In this document: positions 9,093-17,557 of the stretch, one piece after another
How the letters are laid out: the number at the start of each line of letters is the position of its first letter
How positions within the stretch are numbered: the first letter of the stretch is position 1
Source: Acidobacteriota bacterium
GTDB lineage: Bacteria > Acidobacteriota > Terriglobia > Bryobacterales > Bryobacteraceae
Direction: 5' to 3'
Assembly (NCBI GenBank): GCA_016213775.1
Contig: JACQZR010000101.1
Coordinates: forward strand, 1 to 61,868
DNA: 61,868 nt
Notes under the pieces: model-generated
What the model was told of the DNA's origin: nothing
The model's database searches: none
What the model saw: only the letters and a program-made list of their open reading frames with translations
Position numbers and translations under genes: made by a program

Positions 9093-10670
9093 ATGACGAG
9101 ACTTTTGCGCCTCGCGTCTATTCGTGCGACGGCGATCACTGTTGTGTTGTCCGTGGGTATTGCTATTCTACCCGCGGCCAACACTGTGAATAATGAAGAA
9201 ATCCAGAACAGTATCAAGACGTTCACCAAGGTTCTGGATGCCGTTGAGGCGAACTTTGCCGATGCGGTGAAAACCGAAAAAGCCATCTATGACGGCGCAA
9301 TTCCGGGGATGCTCCGCACCCTCGACCCTCACTCCAATTTCTTTGATCCAACCGAACTGCAGCGTTTTCGCGAGAACCAGAAGGGGCAGTACTTCGGAGT
9401 CGGCATGTTTGTCGGCTACCGCAACAACCACGTAACGGTGATGTATCCGTTCCAGGGCTCGCCCGCCAAAAATGCGGGATTGCGCCCCGGCGACCGGATT
9501 TTCCGCGTGAACGGCAAGAGCACCGAGAAATCCACTGTGGAAGATGTAGTCGGCATGTTGAAGGGACCGCGCGGCACCCCGGTGCAGGTTTCCGTGCAGC
9601 GCGACGGGCTCACCGAGCTTGTGAATTTCGAACTGCATCGCGACCAGGTGGACCGGCCCTCAGTCCCGACAGCAGTGTGGCTGAAGCAGGGCGTCGCCTA
9701 CATCCGCATCGAGTCGTTTAACGAAAACACGAGCCGCGAGTTCGAGAGCGAGTTGAAGCGTCTCGGCGAGGAGAAGGTGGAAGGTCTCGTGATTGATCTC
9801 CGCGAAAATCCCGGCGGTATTTTGCAGGAAGCCGTTGCGGTGACGGAGCGGTTCCTTGAGAAAGGCCAGTCGGTTGTTGCCCAGCGCGGACGCATCTCAA
9901 CGGAGCGGGCCTACACAGCGCGGCGCGGGAATCAGGGCCGCAAGTATCCGATTGTGGTGCTGGTGAGCCGCGGATCGGCCTCGGCGTCGGAGATCGTGTC
10001 CGGCGCGCTGCAGGATCATGATCGCGCCTGGATTCTCGGCGAGAATACTTTCGGCAAGGGCTTGGTGCAGGCACCGTATCCACTGTCGGGCGATTGCTCG
10101 CTCCTGCTCACGATTGCCCGCTACTATACCCCCAGCGGCCGTCTGATTCAACGCGATTACTCGAAGGGGACGTTCTTCGAATACCTCTATCCGAAGAACA
10201 CCGCGACGCGGAACAGTCGTGATGTGAAGTCAACTGATAGCGGCCGTGTGGTGTATGGCGGCGGCGGCATCGCTCCGGATGAAAAGTGGGAGAACCCCAA
10301 GCTGAACAAATTCCAGTCGATGCTGCTGGGACGCGGCGCGTTCTTCTATTACACGGCGAAGTATTTTGGTCCCAAGAAAGATGCCAAGCTACCCGAGGTC
10401 TGGCAGCCGGATGCCGAAACAATGGAAGACTTCCGGGCCTTCCTTACCGAGCGCAGGATTCCGTACGAGGAATCGGAACTGGTGACGAACCTGGATTGGG
10501 TGAAGCGCCAATTGCGTCTGGAAATGTTGACGACGGCGATCGGCAAAGAGAAGTCGGATGAGGTGGCGGTATCGAGCGATCCTGAAGTGCTGAGGGCGAT
10601 CGAGAGCATGTCGCGTGCCAAGGCGCTGTTGGACAAATCGAAGCGGATGGTGGCGGAGAAACGCAGGTAG
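9093..10670 (+). CDS. S41 family carboxyl-terminal processing protease
   Basis: The 525-residue serine protease has an N-terminal export/anchor segment (ITVVLSVGIAILPAAN), a PDZ domain at about 100-180 (VTVMYPFQGSPAKNAGLRPG), and the S41 core. The catalytic Ser lies in RGSASASEIVSGALQDH (around 295-299) and the general-base Lys in TFGKGLVQ (Lys322). CTP-type proteases process or degrade periplasmic proteins by recognising C-termini through the PDZ domain. The C-terminal helical extension (about 400-525) is charged and ends MSRAKALLDKSKRM. A strong AGGAGG-containing ribosome site lies just upstream of the ATG. It is divergent from the DUF4423 regulator. Confidence 0.93.
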   Translation: MTRLLRLASIRATAITVVLSVGIAILPAANTVNNEEIQNSIKTFTKVLDAVEANFADAVKTEKAIYDGAIPGMLRTLDPHSNFFDPTELQRFRENQKGQYFGVGMFVGYRNNHVTVMYPFQGSPAKNAGLRPGDRIFRVNGKSTEKSTVEDVVGMLKGPRGTPVQVSVQRDGLTELVNFELHRDQVDRPSVPTAVWLKQGVAYIRIESFNENTSREFESELKRLGEEKVEGLVIDLRENPGGILQEAVAVTERFLEKGQSVVAQRGRISTERAYTARRGNQGRKYPIVVLVSRGSASASEIVSGALQDHDRAWILGENTFGKGLVQAPYPLSGDCSLLLTIARYYTPSGRLIQRDYSKGTFFEYLYPKNTATRNSRDVKSTDSGRVVYGGGGIAPDEKWENPKLNKFQSMLLGRGAFFYYTAKYFGPKKDAKLPEVWQPDAETMEDFRAFLTERRIPYEESELVTNLDWVKRQLRLEMLTTAIGKEKSDEVAVSSDPEVLRAIESMSRAKALLDKSKRMVAEKRR

Positions 10671-10745
10671 TTTTTCTCTCCGGGCATTTCCGCTCCGGAA
10701 ACGAAACTTGAGGATTCGGGCCGAACTTGCTACTGTAGAAGAGAT

Positions 10746-10823
10746 CGGGGCGTGGCTCAGCCTGGCTAGAGCGCCTGGTTCGGGACCAGGAGGTCGGTGG
10801 TTCGAATCCACTCGCCCCGACCA
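10746..10823 (+). tRNA. tRNA-Pro (anticodon GGG)
   Basis: A full cloverleaf can be drawn. The acceptor stem is CGGGGCG (10746-10752) with CGCCCCG (10813-10819), discriminator A and an encoded CCA at 10821-10823. The anticodon arm CCTGG-TTCGGGA-CCAGG presents GGG, and the T loop is TTCGAAT. No other gene is close on the same strand for about 130 bases. Confidence 0.96.
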
Positions 10824-10957
10824 AATCCCTCACAGCAAGAATGGACTGAACTCACGAGTCCACTCCTCCTATCCAACAACTTCGGACCCATCTAGGACCT
10901 CTCTGAACGTCGAACATCCATTCAGGTGTACGATGCGGTTCAGAAAGGCCAACGTCC

Positions 10958-11362
10958 ATGCGCCTGATTGCATCGGCAACCCTTAGGAATCGGGTCCTTG
11001 GTGTCTCTGCGGTCTTGCTGCTGTTTGTGATCGCCGGCTATGCGGCCGTTTTCGTATCCATTCACGGCGGCGTTACCGATGCAGCGCGAGCAGCTATGAC
11101 ACAATACCCTGGCGATCGGGTGCAGGCTCTCTGTAGCCTAGTTGATTGCCAGACCTGCAGCCTGGCCGAACGTAAACGTGCAGTCTGGGCCCTCGGCCAG
11201 TTGCGGGATCCGCGTGCATTGCCGATCCTGATGAAGTACTACACACGCCAGCAATGCGACCATGCCTCAGATGTGTGTCAACACGAATTGCAGAAGGCAG
11301 TCGAAGCCATTCAGCGGACATATCCGTTATGGCTCGGCTACCGTGATCTAGCCACCCGCTAA
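10958..11362 (+). CDS. Membrane-anchored small protein with one HEAT-like repeat
   Basis: The 134-residue protein has an N-terminal transmembrane or signal segment (LGVSAVLLLFVIAGYAAVFV) followed by a compact domain. The element KRAVWALGQLRDPRALPILM resembles a HEAT/PBS-lyase repeat. Several cysteines flank it (CSLVDCQTC, QQCDHASDVC), which could form disulfides or bind metal outside the membrane. I do not recognise a family and assign no function. The AGAAAGG upstream of the ATG is a reasonable ribosome site. It sits alone between tRNA-Pro and the convergent higBA locus. Confidence 0.6.
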   Translation: MRLIASATLRNRVLGVSAVLLLFVIAGYAAVFVSIHGGVTDAARAAMTQYPGDRVQALCSLVDCQTCSLAERKRAVWALGQLRDPRALPILMKYYTRQQCDHASDVCQHELQKAVEAIQRTYPLWLGYRDLATR

Positions 11363-11455
11363 CTCGAATCCATTGCGCCTGCTGGACAAGTGAACGCCTC
11401 CTGCCTGCGGACGATTTATCGCAATACCTCGGGTCTCCACGTCCGATTTAGCGGG

Positions 11456-11761
11456 CTAAGCAGCGGGTAGCGGCATGACTTCCTGCCGGATCCGATCGGA
11501 CAGTGTGTCCTCCGCGGCTTCCAGTTCGTAGGTGGACTGGAGGTTCATCCACATCTGAGCGGAGGTGCCGAAATAGCGGCCCAATTGGAGAGCGGTGTCG
11601 GCCGTTATGCCGCGCTGTCTGTTCAGGATGGTGGTGATCCGGTTTCCCGGGACCTGCAGGGCGAGGGCAAGCGCATTAGCGGACAGCCCTGCTTCGTGCA
11701 TGATCTCTTGCAGGGCTTCGCCGGGATGCACCGGCGGCAGTCTCTTCTTGCTACCAGCCAT
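11456..11761 (-). CDS. higA: HigA-family antitoxin (HTH-XRE addiction module antidote)
   Basis: The 101-residue protein begins MAGSKKRLPPVHPGEALQEI, the typical HigA opening. It contains the helix-turn-helix SANALALALQVPGNRITTIL followed by NRQRGITADTALQLGRYFG and the conserved QMWMNLQSTYELE helix. HigA binds and neutralises the HigB mRNA-cleaving toxin and represses its own operon. The gene lies 12 bases downstream of a higB reading frame that is broken, so HigA may now act only as an orphan DNA-binding protein. A GAGG-type ribosome site precedes the ATG. Confidence 0.92.
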   Translation of the reverse strand: MAGSKKRLPPVHPGEALQEIMHEAGLSANALALALQVPGNRITTILNRQRGITADTALQLGRYFGTSAQMWMNLQSTYELEAAEDTLSDRIRQEVMPLPAA

Positions 11762-11773
11762 GTTTCGTTTCCT

Positions 11774-12048
11774 CTAATGGTAGTCTACGATCTCGACATT
11801 GCAGGCATCGCCATCCCGCCACTCGAAGCAGATTCGGTAGCGTTCATTGATGCGGATACTGTACTGCCTTTCCTGTCGGCTTTGAGTGGCTCCAAATGAA
11901 GCCCCGGTAGCAGGAGGTCGCTCAATGAAGTCGCCGCATTCAGAAGCGCAGCCTTATCAAAGCCGTCCTTTCCACGTTTTTTGTTTTTGAGGCTGGCTTG
12001 CCGCTCCATCAGGCGCCGCGTCTCTGCATCACTGTAGGAGCGAATCAG
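11774..12048 (-). pseudogene. higB: higB toxin gene with a single-base frameshift and no standard start
   Basis: Two frames together give an almost complete HigB. The first reads LIRSYSDAETRRLMERQ through LNAATSLSDLLLPG to LEPLKADRKG. One base is missing around 11866-11872, and the other frame resumes QYSIRINERYRICFEW followed by RDGDACNVEIVDYH and a stop at 11774-11776. The position equivalent to the usual ATG (MIRSF) is a CTG at 12046-12048, preceded by a GGGAAG ribosome-site-like run. HigB is a RelE-fold ribonuclease; the C-terminal half that carries its catalytic basic residues is out of frame, so the toxin should be inactive. A sequencing indel is the alternative explanation. The antitoxin gene downstream is intact. 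Confidence 0.85.
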
Positions 12049-12211
12049 ACGCTTCCCATCCCACGCTACGCGTAAGAGGCAGGTCAACGCCTGCGAGGCA
12101 TTCCGGCTACCACAGGCACGCGGTTGATTCTCCCCCGCTGCCGGAGTCATCCTATACGGTGAACCGCATTCGTGTCCTGCTTCGTTCCCGGATGTGGGGA
12201 ACCCATCCGAT

Positions 12212-15200
12212 ATGAAAACCTTCGGGATCTTCCGGCTTGACACGGTCAACCACTGTCTGTGGCGGGACAATGAGCGTACCCCGATGACTCCGAAGGCATT
12301 CGACGTGCTCCGCTACCTGGTGGAGCACTCAGACCGGCTCGTCACGCAGGATGAGCTTCTGGAAGCGCTGTGGCCGGAGACGTACGTTAATCCGGAAGGC
12401 ATCCGCAAGTACATTCTGGAGGTTCGGAAAGCACTGGGCGATCGGTCCGATAAGCCGGAATTCATTGAGACGTTCCCGAAGCGGGGCTACCAGTTCGTGG
12501 CTCCCGTGACCGACGATCGCGGAGCGGCCCGCCTGGATCCCGCCACTCTGCTCCCTCGCAATATCGTGGGACGTGAGGACGGACTTGCGCGCCTGGACGA
12601 TTGTCTGCAATTAGCGTTGAGCGGACAGCGTCAGGTGGTCTTCGTAACGGGCGAAGCTGGAATCGGCAAGACCACGCTTGTGGACGCGTTTCAGCATCGG
12701 GTAACTCGCCATCCGGTTCTCCAAATCGCGCGAGGGCAGTGTATTGAAGGTTTCGGCGGGATCGAAGCCTATTATCCGATGCTGGAGGCGATCGGCTCGC
12801 TGATTCGGAGCGAAGGAAACGAGCCTGTGATCCAGGCGCTCGCCAAGCGGGCGCCGGCGTGGTTGAGTCAATTTCCCGGACTGGTGAAGCCAGAACAAAG
12901 AGAGTCTCTCCAGCGAGAGGTACTGGGGAGCACGCGAGAGCGCATGGTGCGCGAACTCTGCGAGGCTCTCGAAGGCATCGCGGCGAATACGCCTTTGCTC
13001 GTGATTCTGGAAGATCTCCACTGGGCCGATCCTTCCACTCTGGACCTGATTTCGGCATTCGCCCGGCGCAGAGAACCGGCGAGGGTGCTCCTGCTCGGCA
13101 CCTACCGCCCTGTGGATGTCGTTCTTTCTCAAAGCCCGCTGAAGAATCTGAAACAGGATCTGCTTATCCGCCGGCTGTGCCACGAAGTATCCTTGGAGCG
13201 CCTTGAGGAGTCCAGCGTGGCGGACTACCTTACGAAGGACTTTTCCGTTGAAAGCCTTCCCGCTGGTCTTGCGAATCTAGTCCACCGGAACTCGGGAGGG
13301 AACCCGCTTTTCATGGTGGCCATCGTGCAGGACATGGGCAACAAGGGTCTGATTCGTGCCGAACCGGGGAAACTGCTCCTCACTGTACCCCTGGAAGAGG
13401 TCTATCCCGGCATCCCCGAGACGCTGCAACAAATGATGGAGATCCACCTGGAGCAGCTGCGTCCGGAAGATCTGCGCATCCTCCAAAGCGCGAGCATCGC
13501 CGGAGAACGTTTCCCGGTCTGGTCAATAGCGGGGATGTTGGACGCCCCCTCGGCCTCAATCGAGGAGGCCTGCGACAGGCTTGCCAGCCGGCAGGAATTC
13601 ATTCGCTCCGTTGGGATGCACAGTGCCGCGAATGGAGCCCCTTCTGCTCATTTCGAGTTCCGGCACTCCCTATATCGTCAGGCTCTCTACCGGAGTCTCT
13701 CCGGCATCTATCGGTCTCAACTTCATCGGAGACTAGGCGAACATCTGATGCCTATCTTCGATTCTGGAAAACCGGAGCTGGCCTCAGAACTGGCGATGCA
13801 CTTTGAAGAGGGGCGGGACTACCTGCGAGCGGCGCGTTGTTTGATATTTGCAGCGGAGACCGCAGCGAATCGATTCTCCCACCGCGACTCCATCCGAATC
13901 CTTCAGCGCGCTCTTGAGCTGGTTCCCGCGCTGGATGCGGGTCTTGGGCTTGAACTGGAAATCGAAATCCTTCTGAGGATCGGAGATACACAGTTTGTTC
14001 TCCATGAGATGTCAGAGTCCGTCAGATCTTACGCGGCTGCTGCGGACCAGGCCGCGCAAGCGGGTGGGAAGGCTGCCCACGCCGAAGCGTTGGTGCGTTT
14101 GGCCTCGCCTGCCTGGTACCTCGATGCCACCCGCGGCAGCGAGGTTAGCCAACAGGCGCTGGCGTTGTGCGCGAGCCTTGACGATCCGCTGCGGGCGGCA
14201 CAGATGCGGCTCACACTGTCCGCTCTCCGTCTGCTCTTTGACGAATGGCGGGAAGAAGGGGCAGAAGCGTGTGCGAACGCCGTGTCGGAGATTCGCCGCA
14301 TAAGTGGTTCGAGTGTTGTTCAGGATGCGCTGTTGTGCCACGTGCTGGCGCTTCAGGGAGACTATCAGGGTGCGGAGAGGGATGCGGACGCATTGATCAA
14401 CACGACGGTCAATCCAGCAGTTTACGCTGTTGGGTGCAGCGCAAAGGGCTTACTCCTTCTGTTGCAGGGACGCTACGGGGAAATGCTGCAGAGTATTCGA
14501 GCGGAAAAGGAGTCGGCCGAGAAGAATGAGGAAGACCCCTGGATGTACATTTTTGGGGAAGCATGGCTGCGCATGCTTTGCTACGATTTCGACGGCGCGC
14601 ACCGCATGAGCAAGATCGTCATGCGAAGCGACGCAGAGCAGCAGACCGCCCGGTTGAGAGCCATTTCGAGGATGTCCCGCGGGTATGCGGCACTCTATCA
14701 GGGGAATCACGATGAGGCTCAACAGTGCTTCTCGCAAGTCCGCGATCATCGGATCACGTCCCGGTTCTTCCTGCACTGGCACTTTCGATTGCACGCTCAG
14801 GCCGGCTTGACGGAAACCCGGTTGCAGGCGGGCGACATTGCGGATGCTCACCGTGAGGCTGATGATTTTCTAGCCTCTGTTCCCGAGGGCGCAGACCCTA
14901 ATCTGCGCGCGCTCGCCTGGGAAATGCAGGCGCGAGTGGCGAGAGCTGAGAAAGACCGCAACGCCGCCCGCGGCTATATCGGCAATGCTCTGTCAATCCT
15001 CGACAAGTTTGACGTTCCCGTGGCGGGATGGCAAGTCCACCGCACCGCCGGGGATTTATATGCGGAAGGGGATCGTGCGCGGGCCGGGGAACACTGGCGG
15101 CGCGCCCAAGAGCTGATCCTGAGGATCGCCGATTCCCTGGGGCATGAGGAGCCGCTCAGAGAATCGTTGCTGGCAGCTCCACCGGTCCGGCGCGTCCTGG

Positions 15201-15232
15201 CGGAAGGGTCGCGGGATTTGGGCCGCCTCTGA
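12212..15232 (+). CDS. Winged-helix / AAA ATPase / TPR (STAND-type) transcription regulator
   Basis: Starting at ATG 12212 the protein has 1006 residues. The N-terminal domain (1-100) is an OmpR-type winged helix (TPKAFDVLRYLVEHSDRLVT, then KYILEVRKALGD, FIETFPKRGYQFVAPV). It is followed by an ATPase with Walker A GEAGIGKTT (147-155) and Walker B LLVILEDLHWAD (262-273), and then by a helical region of degenerate TPRs to the C-terminus. This layout is that of signal-transduction STAND ATPases, which use nucleotide-dependent switching to control the DNA-binding domain. The signal and targets are unknown. It may regulate neighbouring genes such as the secreted NxxGxxAF protein, but nothing in the sequence proves this. 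ATG 12194 is an alternative start. Confidence 0.88.
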   Translation: MKTFGIFRLDTVNHCLWRDNERTPMTPKAFDVLRYLVEHSDRLVTQDELLEALWPETYVNPEGIRKYILEVRKALGDRSDKPEFIETFPKRGYQFVAPVTDDRGAARLDPATLLPRNIVGREDGLARLDDCLQLALSGQRQVVFVTGEAGIGKTTLVDAFQHRVTRHPVLQIARGQCIEGFGGIEAYYPMLEAIGSLIRSEGNEPVIQALAKRAPAWLSQFPGLVKPEQRESLQREVLGSTRERMVRELCEALEGIAANTPLLVILEDLHWADPSTLDLISAFARRREPARVLLLGTYRPVDVVLSQSPLKNLKQDLLIRRLCHEVSLERLEESSVADYLTKDFSVESLPAGLANLVHRNSGGNPLFMVAIVQDMGNKGLIRAEPGKLLLTVPLEEVYPGIPETLQQMMEIHLEQLRPEDLRILQSASIAGERFPVWSIAGMLDAPSASIEEACDRLASRQEFIRSVGMHSAANGAPSAHFEFRHSLYRQALYRSLSGIYRSQLHRRLGEHLMPIFDSGKPELASELAMHFEEGRDYLRAARCLIFAAETAANRFSHRDSIRILQRALELVPALDAGLGLELEIEILLRIGDTQFVLHEMSESVRSYAAAADQAAQAGGKAAHAEALVRLASPAWYLDATRGSEVSQQALALCASLDDPLRAAQMRLTLSALRLLFDEWREEGAEACANAVSEIRRISGSSVVQDALLCHVLALQGDYQGAERDADALINTTVNPAVYAVGCSAKGLLLLLQGRYGEMLQSIRAEKESAEKNEEDPWMYIFGEAWLRMLCYDFDGAHRMSKIVMRSDAEQQTARLRAISRMSRGYAALYQGNHDEAQQCFSQVRDHRITSRFFLHWHFRLHAQAGLTETRLQAGDIADAHREADDFLASVPEGADPNLRALAWEMQARVARAEKDRNAARGYIGNALSILDKFDVPVAGWQVHRTAGDLYAEGDRARAGEHWRRAQELILRIADSLGHEEPLRESLLAAPPVRRVLAEGSRDLGRL

Positions 15233-15281
15233 TCGAAAAACCGATCAGGCGCAGCGGAGCCGCCTCGCGCAACCCGCTCCT

Positions 15282-16451
15282 CTACCTGCTTGATTCGTTC
15301 CTGGGATACGCAACCGCGATCCCCGAACGTCCGTCCGCCAGTGTGTACTGGAACGAAATATGATCCCTGTCGTTGAGGGAAAACCGTCCCACATTGACGC
15401 GCGTTACGGTGGAACCAAACAGCTTATCCCCCGCCTCAATTACCGCAACAGGTGAGTCGCGGCCGGTCGCTTCAAGGAAGATCCCATGTCCGCCGATCGC
15501 ATCGGCACCAAAAAACGCGACGTCTCCGGAATTGTTGATCGACACATTGTCGACGAAGGAGAACAATCGGCCAGCGGGGTTGGTTCGGGTTGTGATCCCG
15601 CCATCACGGCTGGAGAAAACCTGCGCTCCACCTGTATTGAGGAACACCGCGGAAGCGACTGTGCCGGCATTGTTGATGACTGGATCGAGGAAATCGAGGA
15701 AATTCGGATTGTTTGTGTCAGCGACAACAGTGGAGCCGTTGTTGCCCCTAAAGATCCCGACGCTTCCATCGGCGAGGAAGCCGCGGAAGGCGACGTCCCC
15801 GGATGCATTGGTGGCCGCAGCTCCGAGTGAGGTGAAGCTCGATGTACTCGTATCGACCAACACCCTGAGTGGGCCGCCATTCCCGTCGAAGATCGCTTGC
15901 GAACCGAAACCACGCCGAAACGCGACGAAAGCAACTCTGCCCGGGGTATTCATTGCCGAGACCCCCAGGAATGCGCCGCCGACGATCCCCTGCGTGTTGG
16001 CGTCGACTATCGTGGTGAGCATCCCCCTATCATTGCCGCTGGCAATAATGGAGCCGCCGGTTGCGACATTGGCGGAGAACGCCACCAGGCCCGCGGGATT
16101 GACGGCCACGGAGTCGCCAAAATTCCTGAGGACGCCACCGGCGCTGGAGGCGATGGTAGTCAAAGTGTTGTGCTCCCACTTAAACACCGCACCCAGAACG
16201 AAGCTCGTCCCGTCGGCATTGAAAGCCACAGCGCCTGCATTGTTGATAGCAGGCATGGAGCCAAAGCGGATAAACCCTTGGATTGTGGTATCGGCTACGT
16301 TGACGAATGCGAAATCGCCCTTTGTCATTGGTGCTCCCGCGGCCAGCCCTCCGAGCATCGGCAGGAAAAGCGCCGCCACTACAGCCGCAGACAGCCTCGA
16401 CAATGCTCCGGCCACTCGTTTTGGAGTGCTGAATTGTGAGTTATTGAACAT
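15282..16451 (-). CDS. Secreted NxxGxxAF tandem-repeat (DUF7453-like) protein
   Basis: The 389-residue protein has an N-terminal signal segment (LSAAVVAALFLPMLGGLAAGAP). It then shows about six or seven copies of a roughly 50-residue repeat built around NxxGxxAF: INNAGAVAFNA, VNPAGLVAFSA, MNTPGRVAFVA, TNASGDVAFRG, INNAGTVASAV, INNSGDVAFFG and LNDRDHISF. This is the pattern of choice-of-anchor NxxGxxAF proteins found in bacteria with complex secretomes. It is predicted to fold as an extracellular beta-propeller-like repeat. No PEP-CTERM or LPXTG sorting tail is seen at the C-terminus (AVAYPRNESSR). The function is unknown. It is convergent with the STAND regulator gene. Confidence 0.82.
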   Translation of the reverse strand: MFNNSQFSTPKRVAGALSRLSAAVVAALFLPMLGGLAAGAPMTKGDFAFVNVADTTIQGFIRFGSMPAINNAGAVAFNADGTSFVLGAVFKWEHNTLTTIASSAGGVLRNFGDSVAVNPAGLVAFSANVATGGSIIASGNDRGMLTTIVDANTQGIVGGAFLGVSAMNTPGRVAFVAFRRGFGSQAIFDGNGGPLRVLVDTSTSSFTSLGAAATNASGDVAFRGFLADGSVGIFRGNNGSTVVADTNNPNFLDFLDPVINNAGTVASAVFLNTGGAQVFSSRDGGITTRTNPAGRLFSFVDNVSINNSGDVAFFGADAIGGHGIFLEATGRDSPVAVIEAGDKLFGSTVTRVNVGRFSLNDRDHISFQYTLADGRSGIAVAYPRNESSR

Positions 16452-16527
16452 GTTAAATGCTGCGTCTCCTTTGTTGACTTACATCCGTGTCGAATACTTA
16501 TGCCCCATACAGCGCGTACGCGCTGAT

Positions 16528-16728
16528 TCAACGACGGTCATCCTTGGGTCCATTCGTTCCGTCCTTGAACTGGCCGCTGAGCTGGGCGAGCCGTTCCCGG
16601 AGGAATTCAAGCAGTTCGTTTTCAGAGCTGAAGGTAGCTTGTTTCCCGGTATCTACCTCCTCCACCACGCCCTCTAGCCGGTTGTTTGGCGCGACCTTCC
16701 GAACCTGAATTACAAATGCTCCTCGCAT
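16528..16728 (-). CDS. Small conserved hypothetical protein (MRGAFVIQ family)
   Basis: The 66-residue protein begins MRGAFVIQVRKVAPNNRLEG and continues VVEEVDTGKQATFSSENELL with EFLRERLAQLS. The N-terminal half looks like three beta strands (a query-sequence barrel-like sheet) and the C-terminal half an amphipathic helix. I recognise the pattern as one that recurs as short stand-alone proteins in Acidobacteriota and related genomes, with no known function. It precedes the secreted NxxGxxAF gene on the same strand by about 75 bases and may be co-transcribed with it. Confidence 0.62.
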   Translation of the reverse strand: MRGAFVIQVRKVAPNNRLEGVVEEVDTGKQATFSSENELLEFLRERLAQLSGQFKDGTNGPKDDRR

Positions 16729-16964
16729 GACGAGTTCAGAATACTAGCCACTGTCCCTTCGCCGTGTGGAAATTCCGTGGAGTTAGTGTTGCGACTTGGT
16801 GCCATTCGGAGGGACCGCAGTTAGCACAGGCTCTCGCCGCCGCAACGCAACGACGATTTTGCCCAACGGAATGACAGTGACCAATTGGAGTGGCCGGCGG
16901 AATCCCGGAACCTAACGTGGAAACCTGTTATTGATGAGCGATGGCAGATGGTAAACCTGATTCG

Positions 16965-17168
16965 TCAGTTCGGCAGGCGTGCTGATCGCTCACACTGTGA
17001 CGATAGCTTGGGCTGCGACCCCAATGGCAGCGCCCTGTGCCCGTGGTCGCCGAGACCATCAAGTCCAGCCTCCTGGGCCGAAGCAAAATCGATGCTCGGC
17101 TCCAGCCGCCGAACCGCTCTGATGATCGCGAACTTGAGGTCGTTGTCCGCCTGGAACCGCAGGATCAA
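16965..17168 (-). pseudogene. Decayed DUF5615 (PIN-like) toxin of TA locus A
   Basis: The frame starts with TTG at 17168, overlapping the stop of the DUF433 frame as TTGA. It reads LILRFQADNDLKFAIIRAV, then RRLEPSIDFASAQEAGLDGL, which is the N-terminal third of DUF5615 proteins (normally RFQADADLN followed by LSDxxxLxxAAxxGRxLVTHD). After GLGD the reading loses family resemblance, with short matching scraps in other frames down to about 16920 (for example TPAELTNQVYHLPSLINN). DUF5615 proteins are PIN-fold nucleases thought to be toxins paired with DUF433 antitoxins. The catalytic THD region is gone, so the product is not expected to be active. Confidence 0.75.
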
Positions 17169-17504
17169 GCGCGGAACTCATACAGTTTTGCATGTACCAC
17201 AGTGGCCCGCGCCTTCTGTATCCGCTCCCAAAGGTCGGAGTTGGCCTCGGACATTGGAACGCCGTTCCCCTCGAACTCACGCTCGGTGTCTACGAGGTAC
17301 CGGTCAATCTCCGCCTGATGGTCCAGGTAAAATGCGATGGCGCCATAGACTTGTGCTCGTTTCAGTGACGGGAAGTCTTCCTTGAATGGCTTCAGGGGAT
17401 TGTCCTTCGTTGAACGAGTACACAACGGAGTCCAACGAAATGCGCGTCCCGGCCACGTAGAAGCCCCCGTCGCGCTGTTCGATGTATTCGCTATGCATGG
17501 CCAT
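17165..17504 (-). pseudogene. DUF433 antitoxin of TA locus A, split by a one-base insertion
   Basis: From ATG 17504 the first frame reads MAMHSEYIEQRDGGFYVAGT and RISLDSVVYSFNEGQSPEAIQ. It then shifts at about 17380-17384, where one extra G appears compared with the paralogue at 20.0 kb. The second frame continues EDFPSLKRAQVYGAIAFYLD, HQAEIDRYLVDTE and ends LYEFRA at 17165. Joined, the two give a full-length DUF433 protein of about 112 residues, much like the intact copy at 60836. DUF433 proteins carry a small HTH-like fold and are presumed antitoxins. The frameshift, plus the decay of the partner toxin, indicates a dead locus. Confidence 0.85.
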
Positions 17505-17557
17505 TCCTGATTCAAAGATACGAGCCCTCGACGGCAATTCCATGGCGCCGAGCGCGT

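Noticed and set aside
15373-16677. 434-codon open frame opposite the NxxGxxAF protein gene
   Set aside because: The minus-strand frame has a signal peptide and clear repeats; the plus-strand frame has no domain and is a shadow.
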